The position numbers and the translations under genes were made by a program. This document shows, in pieces, positions 1 through 9,581 of a DNA stretch of 55,543 nucleotides (position 1 is its first letter; the number at the start of each line of letters is the position of its first letter). The notes under the pieces are model-generated. The model saw nothing but the letters and a program-made list of their open reading frames with translations. It was not told the DNA's origin and ran no database searches. This stretch comes from a marine bacterium B5-7 (GTDB lineage Bacteria; Pseudomonadota; Gammaproteobacteria; Arenicellales; CAJQKF01), in NCBI GenBank assembly GCA_021604525.1, contig BQJD01000024.1, positions 1 to 55,543 on the forward strand, given 5' to 3'.

Positions 1-1
1 C

Positions 2-1489
2 ACCAACACGGTGATCAATAACTCTCTGGTTTATGATGAAACCGTCTCGTTATACGACGGCCAGGTCGTGACCAGCAGCTACGACTTCGGTAGTTACAAA
101 AACTACGGGGTGGTGGAAACCAATGCTCGACCCGTCATCGCACCAAGTGCCCAGGTACAGGACACAGCGGTTGTCACCTTGTCCAGTAGCAATACATTCA
201 ATCGTTTCGAAGTGATAAGCCAGGGTACCAATAGCCCGGGTATTTTAAGTGATGGTGCAACTACGGCTAACTTTATTACCAATAATAAAGTGCTAACTTC
301 AGCAGATGGATCAAATTCGATCAGGATCATTAATAGTCTTGCCACTAACACAATCGCCAATAATGTTTTAACGACCAGCTCGGACTTCACGCCCAATATC
401 TGGATTACCCGGAATATGGGTGAGACCATTGTTCGTAATAATGACCTTACCACCAGCGGTCTTCAAACTTTTGGGGGTGTGTTGGCGACATTTAATGAGG
501 CAGATGTCCTGGTCGAAGATAATACGATTACCAGCAACCTGACTTCTGATGAAGATAACTATGGTATCGCTATGGCAGATAATGTTGGTGATATGAGAGC
601 TATCAACAATACTGTTTATGCAGCAGGTCCCGGGACCGATGGTATTCTTTTCCAGAGGAATACGGGGCAGGTGGATGCATCTGATAACGTGGTTGTCACA
701 AAGGGGGGTAGTGCCGAGGGTATTAAGGTTGAAGCCCACACAGGCGATATCAGAATCACCGGTAACGATATTAATGTTACAGATCCCGACGATTTTAATG
801 GCCCTCAGGCGGATATTTCACCTAAGGGTATCGAGGTTCTGGCGGTCTACGCTAATGGGTCTGGTCCTACTACCATATTGATTGATGACAATACCGTACA
901 AACCCACGGAGAAGCCATATCTGCACCTGGGTTCGAGCGTATGGGTATACGTGCTGTGTTGATAGATGCTGGTGTTGACTTAACGATAAGTAATAACAAT
1001 GTCACTAACGAAGCGGGCTTCAGAGCAATTGGTATCTCCGTTGAAGCAGCCGATGGTGGTGTCGATGTATTTAATAATGTTGTCAGTACCGATGGTGATC
1101 AATCCAGTGGGATGTGGCTGTCACAAAATACAGGTTCACTGCGTATTTCTGACAATGAGATAACCAGTATTGGCGCAGCAAGCGGTATTCTTGCAGCGAG
1201 AAATACAGGGTCTGTAACGCTATCTGGAAATACCATTGTTGCGCAAAATGGTGATGCGATTTCCATTACTTTGGACGAAAATCAAACCAGCTCCTGTTTT
1301 GATATCCAGGCCAACACGTTGACCGCAACATCTAATGCTATCGGGTTTGCCTCAATGTCTATTCCATTGACGCTTGAGCCCGGGGTTGCCCAAGGAAGTG
1401 AGAATGCGCTAAGGAATGCAAATACATTTAATTCGGGTGACATTGGTTATGCCAATCTGTCACCGGAGTATGGTGCGATTTGCCCGTAG
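2..1489 (+). CDS. Right-handed parallel beta-helix repeat protein (5' end missing)
   Basis: The frame is open to the left edge, so the true start lies outside the window; the GTG at 11 is only the first possible start seen. About 495 residues are visible. They are rich in Asn, Thr, Ser, Gly and Ile, with recurring short strands of the type I-x-N-N-x-V/I-x-T spaced about 20-25 residues apart. This is the pattern of parallel beta-helix (PbH1-like) repeats found in pectate-lyase-like and surface or secreted proteins. There is a single Cys pair near the C-terminus and no membrane anchor or autotransporter domain in the visible part. Function cannot be assigned: it could be an adhesin-like or polysaccharide-binding extracellular protein. 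The gene is followed directly by a strong terminator. Confidence 0.6.
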   Translation, partial: TNTVINNSLVYDETVSLYDGQVVTSSYDFGSYKNYGVVETNARPVIAPSAQVQDTAVVTLSSSNTFNRFEVISQGTNSPGILSDGATTANFITNNKVLTSADGSNSIRIINSLATNTIANNVLTTSSDFTPNIWITRNMGETIVRNNDLTTSGLQTFGGVLATFNEADVLVEDNTITSNLTSDEDNYGIAMADNVGDMRAINNTVYAAGPGTDGILFQRNTGQVDASDNVVVTKGGSAEGIKVEAHTGDIRITGNDINVTDPDDFNGPQADISPKGIEVLAVYANGSGPTTILIDDNTVQTHGEAISAPGFERMGIRAVLIDAGVDLTISNNNVTNEAGFRAIGISVEAADGGVDVFNNVVSTDGDQSSGMWLSQNTGSLRISDNEITSIGAASGILAARNTGSVTLSGNTIVAQNGDAISITLDENQTSSCFDIQANTLTATSNAIGFASMSIPLTLEPGVAQGSENALRNANTFNSGDIGYANLSPEYGAICP

Positions 1490-1515
1490 CATAAACAACT
1501 ATAGAGGATGTAACC

Positions 1516-1548
1516 CTGCGCCAGGCTTCATGCCTGGCGCAGCTTTTT
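1516..1548 (+). terminator. Rho-independent terminator after the beta-helix gene
   Basis: A perfect 11-bp stem, CTGCGCCAGGC paired with GCCTGGCGCAG, closes a 5-nt loop (TTCAT). It is followed by CTTTTTGT. It lies 26 bp after the stop codon of the beta-helix gene. Confidence 0.9.
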
Positions 1549-1618
1549 GTACCGTACAAAACTTTTAAAATAGTGAATCGCCAACGTCAGGAGAAACGTT
1601 ATAAAAGGGAGCTTGTCC

Positions 1619-2626
1619 TTACATGCCAAACGTCAACGGTTCTTCGTCCATCAACGCCGCCTGCTCACGCAGATCAAGTATATGCTGCTGCCAGGCCCGT
1701 TGAGTGTTGAACCAGGGGAATGCACGCGGAAACGCTGGATCGCTCCAGCGCCGCGCCAGCCAGGCGTAGTAATACAACAGACGCAACGTGCGCAGAGCCT
1801 CTACAAGGTGCAGCTCCCGTGTTGGGTAGTCCCGAAAATCGCTGTAGCCAGTTAGCAGGGCATCCAGTGCTGCAGTGCGGTCGGGGCGGTCACCGGACAG
1901 GAACATCCAGATATCCTGGGTCGCGGGCGCCATGCGTGCATCGTCGAGGTCAACAATGTGCGGGCCGTCGTCCGTCCACAGAATGTTGCCGATATGACAG
2001 TCGCCATGTACCCGCAACAGAGAGATTTCACCGGCGCGCTCGAAGCAGTATCCAACGCGCTCAAGCAGATCCTCAGCGAGTGAACGATAGGGGATTTCAA
2101 GGTCTACCGGCAGCATGCCGCATTGGAGTATGAAGCGGTAGGAGTCCTCACCAAAGGTCGTGACATCGAGAGTCGGCCGATGCTTGAATGGCCGCGTGGC
2201 GCCGACGGCATGGAAGCGACCAAGAAAACGACCCATGATTTCCAGTTGATCTAGATCGCCAGGATCCGGTGCGCGGCCGCCGGCGCGAGGAAACAGTGCG
2301 AAACGAAATAGCCCATGATGGTGTAGGGTGGTATTACTGTCGTCGACCAGTGGTGCCACAACGGGTATTTCTTCATCCTCAAGTTCGCGGGCGAAGTCGT
2401 GCTCCTCGCCGATAGCAGCGTCACTCCAGCGATGCGGCCGGTAGAACTTGGCGATAACAGGCTGAGCATCTTCAAGTCCCACCTGATAAACCCGGTTTTC
2501 GTAGCTATTGAGGGCCAGTAACCGACCGTCGCACTGATAGCCAACGCTTTCCACCGCATCGAGGATTTGATCAGGACCGAGCTCGCTGTAACATTTCGCC
2601 TCGTCGTCGATTTGTAGGGTTTCCAT
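1619..2626 (-). CDS. srkA: SrkA/YihE-like stress response protein kinase
   Basis: 335 residues, the usual length for the SrkA (YihE/RdoA) family, an APH-fold Ser/Thr protein kinase linked to envelope stress and suppression of programmed cell death. Visible motifs are the N-terminal N-S-Y-E-N-R-V-Y-Q-V segment, the nucleotide-binding VIAKFYRP lysine region, the catalytic HGDCHIGNI loop (HxDxxxxN) and the metal-binding VDLDDARM motif. No signal peptide or membrane segment, so it should be cytoplasmic. It is alone on its strand. The next gene, the SDR, ends about 200 bp upstream, so it is probably not part of the amine operon. A choline or homoserine kinase-like small-molecule kinase is the alternative, but the motif set and length favour SrkA. 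Confidence 0.85.
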   Translation of the reverse strand: METLQIDDEAKCYSELGPDQILDAVESVGYQCDGRLLALNSYENRVYQVGLEDAQPVIAKFYRPHRWSDAAIGEEHDFARELEDEEIPVVAPLVDDSNTTLHHHGLFRFALFPRAGGRAPDPGDLDQLEIMGRFLGRFHAVGATRPFKHRPTLDVTTFGEDSYRFILQCGMLPVDLEIPYRSLAEDLLERVGYCFERAGEISLLRVHGDCHIGNILWTDDGPHIVDLDDARMAPATQDIWMFLSGDRPDRTAALDALLTGYSDFRDYPTRELHLVEALRTLRLLYYYAWLARRWSDPAFPRAFPWFNTQRAWQQHILDLREQAALMDEEPLTFGM

Positions 2627-2822
2627 TGCACCGGATTATCACACGCCTGCCACCGGCGGAGTAATCGCGGTGACAACACACCTCATACGAACCTTCCGTT
2701 GCAGCAGGATGCCTTGAATGTGACCGCTTATACCAACGTTCTTCCGCCATCGACAAACCGGGTTTGTCCGGTGATGAAAACCCGGCGCGTCGTGCCAGGC
2801 TTGTTGTGCCAGGTCTGTCGAA

Positions 2823-3527
2823 TCAGGGAAGCAACGCGCCCCCGTCGATATCGACGGTCGTTCCAGTGATGAAACGGTTGCGAAGAACAAATAACACACC
2901 ATCGGCTATTTCATCGGGCGTGCCGGCACGCGGTATCGGGAAGTCGCGAGTCATTTTCTCCAGGAATTGTTCGCGTTCTTCACCCTGCTGGGCAAACATC
3001 GGTGTGTCGATGATTCCCGGAGAAACCACGTTAATGCGTCGCGGAGAAATTTCGGGGGCGATTGCCCGGGCAAAACCTTCAACCGCATTGCCAACTGTCG
3101 ATATCGCACAAAATCCCGGTAGTGATTTGCGTGCCGGGAAACCACTGATGAGAACGATGGATCCACCATCACTCATATGCCGGGTACCGATTTGCACCGA
3201 ATTAACATAGCCCCACAGCTTTGCAAATGACCCTTGAAAGGCGTCCAGATCCATATCCATAAACGGGCCAATCGCGCGCTCACCACCCGTGGCCGCATTA
3301 ACGAGTATGTCGAATGGTGCGTGTCGGGCAAACAGCTTATCAAGTCCATCCCGATCAAGTACGTTGACCATCTCGCATTTAACGCCGGTGAGTTCGTTCG
3401 AGATTTGCCCACGCCGGCTGGCGGCAATGACTTCAACGCCACTCATATGCAGTGCTTCAACAACGGCAAGACCGATACCGGATGTGCCACCAAGTACAAT
3501 TGCTTTTTGTCCATCAAGATTAATCAT
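2823..3527 (-). CDS. Atypical short-chain dehydrogenase/reductase lacking the YxxxK catalytic pair
   Basis: 234 residues with an SDR Rossmann fold: N-terminal [14 protein letters not shown] (TGxxxGIG cofactor motif), NAATGG at the NAG position, a [10 protein letters not shown] strand and the C-terminal [10 protein letters not shown] and TVDIDGG segments. Where classical SDRs carry YSAAK, this protein reads FCAIS, so both catalytic Tyr and Lys are missing. A divergent SDR branch with a similar 'AIS' sequence exists, so this is probably genuine rather than a sequencing error. Activity may differ from normal dehydrogenases. The ATG overlaps the stop of the upstream aminotransferase gene (ATGA), so the two are probably translationally coupled. 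It is the last gene of the five-gene minus-strand operon. Confidence 0.8.
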   Translation of the reverse strand: MINLDGQKAIVLGGTSGIGLAVVEALHMSGVEVIAASRRGQISNELTGVKCEMVNVLDRDGLDKLFARHAPFDILVNAATGGERAIGPFMDMDLDAFQGSFAKLWGYVNSVQIGTRHMSDGGSIVLISGFPARKSLPGFCAISTVGNAVEGFARAIAPEISPRRINVVSPGIIDTPMFAQQGEEREQFLEKMTRDFPIPRAGTPDEIADGVLFVLRNRFITGTTVDIDGGALLP

Positions 3528-4963
3528 GCAATTACCTCAGATGCAGACCACAACCCCTCCATTTTAAGATCATCTGTCGCGCGTTCAATTCCCTTGCGCA
3601 ACAGTGCGACCAGCGTATCCACCTGTTCCTTATTGATGACAAGTGGTGGTGAGATGACACACATGTTGATGAGTGGCCGAACGATAAGGCCAAGCTGCTG
3701 ACAATGCGCATCGATGCGGTTGCCAATATCATACGCCTTCGTCAGTGGCATGCGGGATTCCTTGCTGTTCACACACTCCACGCAAGCCATTAATCCCATG
3801 CCACGTACATCGCCAACGATAGGCAGATCATTGAGTGTGGCGAGTTGCTGTTGAAAGTACGGGCCGATGTCCTGTACGTGTTCTAGCAAACCATCGTCCT
3901 TAAGGATATCCATATTCTTAAGTGCGACCGCACACGCCACCGGGTGGCCGGAATAGGTAAAGCCGTTGGCGAAGGTCGCGCCGCGATTCTCGTTATCGCT
4001 CACTTCGGAAATGAGTCGGTCCGATATCGCAACTGCCCCAAGCGGTATGTAACCCGAGGTAATGCCTTTGGCGCAGGTGATGATATCCGGCACGATGTCG
4101 AATACCGTTTCAGATGCGAACATGTGACCGAGGCGACCGAATGCGGTAACCACCTCGTCACTGATGTATAAAACATCGTGGCGCCTGCACACCTCAAGAC
4201 AACGCCCGTGGTATCCCGGCGGCGGCACGATAACACCGCCTGATGCCAGTATCGGCTCTGCAATAAAGGCGGCGACGCGATCCGAACCCAACTCAAGAAT
4301 TTTGCTTTCCAGTTCATCAATGCGCTCATCGAGAAACGCCTCGACGGACATCCCTTGCACACGCCTGTAAGGATTTGGTGAGGACAGGTGATGGATCAAT
4401 CGAGTTTCAAAATCGAGATAGTTCTTGTCGCGCGCCTTGCCTGAACACGATGCCGCCAGATAGGTGCTGCCGTGATAGGCATCAGCCCGCGAGATAATCA
4501 GTTTTTTCTCCGGACGCTTCAAGAGATTATTGTAAAAAGCGACGAAGCGCAGCGCCGAGTCCACGGCAGTGGAGCCGCCGGTTGTGAAAAAGATGTTGTT
4601 GAGGTCACCGGGTGTGTGTTGTGCGATCCGACGTGCAAGATTGGCTGCTGGTACGTTGGACAGGCTCCATGGACTGTAATAAGCGAGCTGACGTGCCTGT
4701 TCTGCCATGGCCTCGGCCAGTTCGATACGACCGTGGCCGACATTGACGCACCACATGCCGCCCGGTCCGTCGATCAATCGATTGCCTTCGCTGTCGTAGA
4801 CATAGATACCTTCACCGTGTGTGATAACGGTTCGAGAATCGAGATGTCTGCGGTCGAAGCATTCCCACGGATGGATAACGTACTCGTCACGTTGCAATAT
4901 CGTGTCGGTATCAGGAAATGACGTTGACGCGGGTTCAAGCGCTTCTGTATTCGTGTTGCTCAT
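3524..4963 (-). CDS. Class III PLP-dependent aminotransferase
   Basis: 479 residues, the usual size for omega-amino acid:pyruvate or beta-alanine/GABA-type class III transaminases. The PLP site is clear: [15 protein letters not shown] holds the ring-stacking Asp, and [16 protein letters not shown] holds the Schiff-base Lys. [14 protein letters not shown] is the phosphate-binding segment. It would move the amino group of an amine or omega-amino acid onto pyruvate or 2-oxoglutarate in the cytoplasm. It is fourth in the operon, 52 bp after the GcvT-like gene and overlapping the SDR by ATGA. This suggests it deaminates the product left after N-demethylation. The substrate cannot be told from the sequence. 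Confidence 0.9.
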   Translation of the reverse strand: MSNTNTEALEPASTSFPDTDTILQRDEYVIHPWECFDRRHLDSRTVITHGEGIYVYDSEGNRLIDGPGGMWCVNVGHGRIELAEAMAEQARQLAYYSPWSLSNVPAANLARRIAQHTPGDLNNIFFTTGGSTAVDSALRFVAFYNNLLKRPEKKLIISRADAYHGSTYLAASCSGKARDKNYLDFETRLIHHLSSPNPYRRVQGMSVEAFLDERIDELESKILELGSDRVAAFIAEPILASGGVIVPPPGYHGRCLEVCRRHDVLYISDEVVTAFGRLGHMFASETVFDIVPDIITCAKGITSGYIPLGAVAISDRLISEVSDNENRGATFANGFTYSGHPVACAVALKNMDILKDDGLLEHVQDIGPYFQQQLATLNDLPIVGDVRGMGLMACVECVNSKESRMPLTKAYDIGNRIDAHCQQLGLIVRPLINMCVISPPLVINKEQVDTLVALLRKGIERATDDLKMEGLWSASEVIA

Positions 4964-5015
4964 GACATGTGCTCATTGAATAATGATCGATGGATACGTA
5001 TTACGTTTGCGAAGA

Positions 5016-6209
5016 TCAGTGAGCACCGGCGGGTGTTATGCGGCGCCGGGGCGGATTGAAAAATGGACGTTCGACCACACGACAAGTCGCCTTGATGCGT
5101 CGCCATTTAAGTTCGCGCTGTACGTAGATATCCGCCCAGATACCGGCATGATCTGCATCGACATGGTGTTTGATCGAGGCAATGGCGATGCTTTTTTTAC
5201 AGGTCGGCGACCACATTGCCGATGTGACTACACCAATTTCGCGATCACGATGGTCATATAGCAATGCGTCGTTTGCGGGTTTGTTGCCGTCGACATCGAG
5301 ACCAACCAGTTTGAAGCGGCTGGTGCGATTTTGATGCTCGGCAAGCAGCGCACGACGCCCGTTGAAATGACCTTTGTCGAAATTCACCAGCCAGTCGAGA
5401 CCGAGTTCCAGGGGCGAGCGTAAGTTGCCGCCGGGTCGTGTCGCTCGACCGCCTGCCAGGAAGTCAACGTTGGCCTGGATAAAGCCGGCTTCAATGCGGG
5501 TCATCTCCAGTGCCTGCGATCCCATGGGTGTGATTCCATACAGGCGTCCGGCTTCCATTAATGCATCCCAGACATCCAGCGCATGGCGGTCATGGAACCA
5601 GAGCTCATAGCCAAGATCGCCGGTAAAGCCGGTGCGAGAGATGTGTATCGATGCACCATGTAGTTCATATTCGGCAAGGTCGAACGGGCGAAGATTTTCG
5701 ATCCCCGCAAACCCGGCGCTCTTGAGCACCGCGCATGATGTGGGCCCCTGCAATGCCAGTGCTGCGATCGATTCGGTGACCTCCGTTATGTCGACATCAA
5801 ACCCGAAAGCGCTATCCAGCAGCCAGGGCAGGTGACGTTCCTGGCAACACAGGCGGAATCGATTATTGGCAAATCGAAACACGGTGCCGTCATCGATGAG
5901 CATGCCGTCATCGTTGCACCAGGCGACGTAGGCAACCCGGTTAACGCCAAGACGACGAATGTCCCGTGTGAGTAATCGATTGAGAAACGCCTCGGCCGAT
6001 GGTCCTGTAATGTCGTATTTGGTCATCGGCGACAAGTCGAACAATGCGGCGCTGTTGCGTGCGGCAAAATATTCGAGTTGTACATCGGTATAAACCTGTA
6101 CGGTGGTGTAGCCGGACCAGTTCGCCCAATGATTGGTACGGCAATATGCCGAGGTGCGTGGATGAAACGGGGTGGTCAGAACCTGCGATTCGTAAGGTGC
6201 CATGATCAT
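5016..6209 (-). CDS. GcvT-family aminomethyltransferase / folate-dependent demethylase
   Basis: The start at 6209 is chosen because its ATG overlaps the stop of the upstream oxidoreductase (ATGA at 6209-6206); it gives 397 residues beginning MIMAPYES. An open frame further upstream only shadows the neighbouring gene. Family landmarks include LFDLSPMTKYDITGP near residue 60, the folate-side NDDGMLIDDGTVFRF segment, RTGFTGDLGYELW and a C-terminal barrel (SAMWSPT). GcvT-type enzymes pass methyl or methylene groups to tetrahydrofolate. The family also includes DMSP demethylase and the C-terminal parts of sarcosine and dimethylglycine dehydrogenases. No gcvH or gcvP is nearby, so a specialised demethylase is more likely than the housekeeping glycine cleavage T-protein. 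Confidence 0.85.
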   Translation of the reverse strand: MIMAPYESQVLTTPFHPRTSAYCRTNHWANWSGYTTVQVYTDVQLEYFAARNSAALFDLSPMTKYDITGPSAEAFLNRLLTRDIRRLGVNRVAYVAWCNDDGMLIDDGTVFRFANNRFRLCCQERHLPWLLDSAFGFDVDITEVTESIAALALQGPTSCAVLKSAGFAGIENLRPFDLAEYELHGASIHISRTGFTGDLGYELWFHDRHALDVWDALMEAGRLYGITPMGSQALEMTRIEAGFIQANVDFLAGGRATRPGGNLRSPLELGLDWLVNFDKGHFNGRRALLAEHQNRTSRFKLVGLDVDGNKPANDALLYDHRDREIGVVTSAMWSPTCKKSIAIASIKHHVDADHAGIWADIYVQRELKWRRIKATCRVVERPFFNPPRRRITPAGAH

Positions 6210-7771
6210 CGAAGCGATACCGAGGCAAGAATCCGGACGGCGGCATTGCGACCCGGAACACCACTGATACCACCACCGGGATGACAACCCGCGCCGCACA
6301 ACCAGATACCAGCAACAGGTAATTGATACTGTGCCAGTGCGGGGACAGGCCGTAGCATGAAAAACTGGTCGAGAGCGATCTCGGCGTGATGCCAATGGCC
6401 ACCGTGGTTACCAAGTCCGTGTTCTATGTCAGTGGGTAACAATACGCGGGATGCGGTGATGTGCGATTTGAATCCCGGCAACATAAGCTCGGCAATATTT
6501 CGGGTATTTTCAAGCAATGTATCGCGTGCCATGTTGATGTCGCCGATCATCTGATACGGTACGTATTGAACCAGTGCTGTGGCCAGGTGTTGCCGGCTCT
6601 CACGATCAGAGGCATCCAGCATTGTCGGCAACACCAGTTCGACCAACGGCTCAGCGGAAATGCGGCCATACTTGCTATCGTTGAAGGCGCGTTCGATGGT
6701 GTCCATGTCGGGTGCATAAATCAACCGTCGCTTCAATCCGAGCGCGGAAGCAGCGGCAAAGCCGGATAAATTGTCCAGCAGGAAATCGATGCGAGCCGTG
6801 CAGCCGTTGGAGCGGATGTTGCGCACACGGCGGACGAAGCCAGTATCAAGATGATCGGCGCCAACCAGATTAAGGCAAGTGGTGCGCGGGTCGGTGCTTG
6901 ATATGACGGTGGGTGCGGTGATTATCGTTCCGTCGTCGAGTTCAACGCCCCTCGCCATGTCGTTGTCAATCACGACACGCCTGACCAGCGCATTCATGCG
7001 AAAGGTTACGCCGCGTGATTCACAGGCTGATTGCAGTGCCGCACCCAGGGCGCTCATCCCGCCGCGAGGCAGGGCGATCTTGCCTTGTGAACCGGCGAGT
7101 CGCATCAACAGGGTTAGTACGCTGTTGGGAGAACGTGGCGCCAGGTGATGACCGAGTACCGCTTCGGCGGCGATAGCCGCTTTGAACGTTGGATTTTCAA
7201 ATTGCTCTTCGAGGACATCGAAAATATTGATAGCACCGATGCGTAAAAATTCACGCATCTCGCTTCTGCCGAGTCGACGAAGTTTCAAGGCAATCGCAAG
7301 CCAGGTTCGAGCGTTCGCGCTGTCACCGCCAAGACGGGGTGGGCTACGTCGTGCGATGTCGCTGATGATCCCTGAAAATCTGATCAGACGTTGACGGAAT
7401 TCAGGCCACTGTCGTGCATCGTCTTTACTGACACCCGCTAATGACCGTGTATCGTCATTACTCATTGCGTAGTCGATTCGCGAACCGTCGCGGTTGAAAA
7501 CGCTTGAGCCGATATCTTCAACGGCGTAGCTGAAACCATGTCTGGATAATTCGAGATCGTCAACGAGACTACGATCCAGCCCGTAGTCGAGCTGGGCGGC
7601 GAACGGTACGGACAGCCCGTTGAAATCGATCGGTCGCAACGCACCGCCCACCGCGTCTGCAGCATCTACAACCAGTACGCGACGGCGTGCCCGAGCCAGG
7701 TAGGCGGCACAGACCATGCCGTTGTGACCGGCGCCGATGACAATGGCATCGTAGTTGTAGCGCGTACTCAT
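6206..7771 (-). CDS. FAD-dependent oxidoreductase, PYROXD2/phytoene-desaturase-like (second of a pair)
   Basis: 521 residues from the ATG at 7771, which overlaps the stop of the upstream paralogue by ATGA. The longer open frame to 7858 adds a peptide that overlaps the upstream gene and is rejected. The N-terminal dinucleotide fold reads DAIVIGAGHNGMVCAAYLAR, followed by VVDAADAVGG. The C-terminus has LCGAGCHPGGGISGVPG, the second FAD contact typical of the phytoene desaturase/PYROXD2 group. Such flavoproteins oxidise C-C or C-N bonds, but most of this branch has no known substrate. About 40% of positions look shared with the preceding gene by eye, suggesting an old tandem duplication. It couples to the GcvT-like gene downstream. 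Confidence 0.85.
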   Translation of the reverse strand: MSTRYNYDAIVIGAGHNGMVCAAYLARARRRVLVVDAADAVGGALRPIDFNGLSVPFAAQLDYGLDRSLVDDLELSRHGFSYAVEDIGSSVFNRDGSRIDYAMSNDDTRSLAGVSKDDARQWPEFRQRLIRFSGIISDIARRSPPRLGGDSANARTWLAIALKLRRLGRSEMREFLRIGAINIFDVLEEQFENPTFKAAIAAEAVLGHHLAPRSPNSVLTLLMRLAGSQGKIALPRGGMSALGAALQSACESRGVTFRMNALVRRVVIDNDMARGVELDDGTIITAPTVISSTDPRTTCLNLVGADHLDTGFVRRVRNIRSNGCTARIDFLLDNLSGFAAASALGLKRRLIYAPDMDTIERAFNDSKYGRISAEPLVELVLPTMLDASDRESRQHLATALVQYVPYQMIGDINMARDTLLENTRNIAELMLPGFKSHITASRVLLPTDIEHGLGNHGGHWHHAEIALDQFFMLRPVPALAQYQLPVAGIWLCGAGCHPGGGISGVPGRNAAVRILASVSLR

Positions 7772-9354
7772 CGTTTCAGGTCCCGCAAAATCTCGCGCGC
7801 GGCATTCGCCCCCGGCGCGCCCATTACGCCACCGCCGGGATGGGTGCTGGAGCCGCACATATAAAGGCCTTTCACCGGGCTGCGGTATTGCGCGTAACCG
7901 GGTACCGGCCGGTTGAACAACAACTGATCGAGTGTTAGTTCGCCCTGAAAGATATTGCCTTCGGTCAGGCCGACTTCAGCTTCGAGTTCACGTGGTGTGC
8001 GGACTTCGACATCCAGTATCAGGTCTTTGAAATTGGGGCTGTACTCGGCAATACGGTTGATGACCGTATCGCGGAAAGCGTCACGATCGGCATCGGCCCA
8101 GTCGCGGCCGTGAATTTTTGGTGGCACGTATTGCACGAACACCGACATGAAGTGTTTGCCGGGGGGTGCCATGGTTGGATCTGTCATGCTTGGGATCATC
8201 ATGTCGACGTAGGGACGCTTCGACCAGGTGCCGGACTTCCAGTCGTCGTAGGCAATCTCCAGGTAGTCCATGCTGTCACTGACGTGCATGTCGCCGTATC
8301 GTGCCGGGCAGTCGGCTGGAATTGACGGGAACTCGGGCAGACCATCCAGGGCGATGTTGAGCTTGCCGGAGGAGCCTCGAATCTTGAAGTTTTTAACCTG
8401 CCTGACAAAATCGTCCGGCAGGTCCGATGCATCCATGCAATTCAAAAATGTTCGTTTGACATCCATGTTGGAGACGACATTGTTAGCGCGTATCTCGTCG
8501 CCGTTACTTAAGGCGACGCCACACGCCTTGCCGTTTTCAACGATGATCTGCGCAACCGGTGCATCGGTGCGAATTACCCCGCCGGCTTCCTGGAACGCTG
8601 CCGCCAGTGATTTAGACACGGCGCCCATGCCGCCGCGTGCATAACCCCACGCACCAATGTTGCCGTCGACTTCACCCATGTAGTGATGCAAAAGGACGTA
8701 GGCGCTACCCGGTGATTTTGGACCCAATGCCGTACCGATAATGGAGCTGCCGGCGAGATGCCCTTTAATGATGTCGGACTCGAAATACTGATCGAGAAAG
8801 TCGCCGCAACTCATGGTCCAGAATCTGATGGTGTCGTACATCCAGTCCTCGCCTTGTGCCGCGAAGCGACGACCGAGGTCTACCAAGCCCCTCAGATCGC
8901 GGGGCCGAAACGATGTCGGATCCGGCGGAGTCATCAACAAGGTGTCCTTGATGAAGCGGCATTGGCGCAGCACCTCCGCCGAATAGTCGTCATACGCTTC
9001 GGCGTCGCGGGCAGAGTAACGCGCCATCTCTCGGCGATTCTGATCGTGGTCGAGATACGACGCGAAATAGCCGCCATCCTCAGTCATGGTGACACTGCCT
9101 TCGAATGGGATCACCTGTAATCCATGGCGGGGAAGGTCGAGATCGCGCATGATCTCAGGGCGCATCAGGCTGCACACGTACGAGCAGTTGGAGTAGGTGA
9201 ACCCGGGGTAAAGTTCGCGGCTGACCGCGGCGCCGCCGATATACGGATTGCGTTCGACAACCACCGTTTTTACCCCGGCGCGAGCCAGATAGGCAGCCGC
9301 CGTCAGACCGTTATGACCGGCGCCGATTACCAGTGCATCGAAACGATCAGCCAT
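7768..9354 (-). CDS. FAD-dependent oxidoreductase, PYROXD2-like (first of a pair; operon leader)
   Basis: 528 residues. The N-terminal FAD-binding motif is DALVIGAGHNGLTAAAYLAR, then VVERNPYIGG. The C-terminus has GLYMCGSSTHPGGGVMGAPG. No signal peptide. It is the first gene of the minus-strand operon 9354-2823 and lies divergent from the TetR regulator, with 227 bp between the starts. Within the locus it is a candidate for oxidising a C-N bond of a partly demethylated intermediate, but this is inferred from position only. Whether it and its neighbour act as two separate enzymes or as a heteromer cannot be told. Confidence 0.85.
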   Translation of the reverse strand: MADRFDALVIGAGHNGLTAAAYLARAGVKTVVVERNPYIGGAAVSRELYPGFTYSNCSYVCSLMRPEIMRDLDLPRHGLQVIPFEGSVTMTEDGGYFASYLDHDQNRREMARYSARDAEAYDDYSAEVLRQCRFIKDTLLMTPPDPTSFRPRDLRGLVDLGRRFAAQGEDWMYDTIRFWTMSCGDFLDQYFESDIIKGHLAGSSIIGTALGPKSPGSAYVLLHHYMGEVDGNIGAWGYARGGMGAVSKSLAAAFQEAGGVIRTDAPVAQIIVENGKACGVALSNGDEIRANNVVSNMDVKRTFLNCMDASDLPDDFVRQVKNFKIRGSSGKLNIALDGLPEFPSIPADCPARYGDMHVSDSMDYLEIAYDDWKSGTWSKRPYVDMMIPSMTDPTMAPPGKHFMSVFVQYVPPKIHGRDWADADRDAFRDTVINRIAEYSPNFKDLILDVEVRTPRELEAEVGLTEGNIFQGELTLDQLLFNRPVPGYAQYRSPVKGLYMCGSSTHPGGGVMGAPGANAAREILRDLKR

Positions 9355-9520
9355 TGCATCGGGTTTCCACGGTTTTTAAGGAAGCAGCGCGGCGAATCAA
9401 AGGTTGGCAGCACACGCGGTAACTTGAATGTCGCTTTCGACTGACAGATGGCCGAATGACTGAACCGGGGCCAGTTGGATTCGGCTTGAATGAGGCCGGA
9501 TTCACGATTTCAATCTTGAT

Positions 9521-9534
9521 TGAATGCTCATTCA
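9521..9534. promoter_or_regulatory. Perfect palindrome in the divergent promoter region, candidate TetR operator
   Basis: TGAATGCTCATTCA has perfect 6-bp arms (TGAATG / CATTCA) around a 2-bp spacer. It lies 47 bp upstream of the TetR-family gene at 9582 and inside the 227-bp gap shared with the FAD oxidoreductase operon. The position and symmetry fit a site for the adjacent BetI-like regulator controlling both directions. No binding data. Confidence 0.45.
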
Positions 9535-9581
9535 GTGGATGATATCATGAGTTCCATGATGTGTAACCTGTTACCGATTCA

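Noticed and set aside
5016-6395. 459-residue frame for the GcvT-like protein
   Set aside because: The N-terminal 62 residues overlap the upstream oxidoreductase. The ATGA junction at 6209 gives the family length.
6206-7858. 550-residue frame for the second FAD oxidoreductase
   Set aside because: The FAD motif would start 35 residues late. ATG at 7771 overlaps the upstream stop by ATGA.
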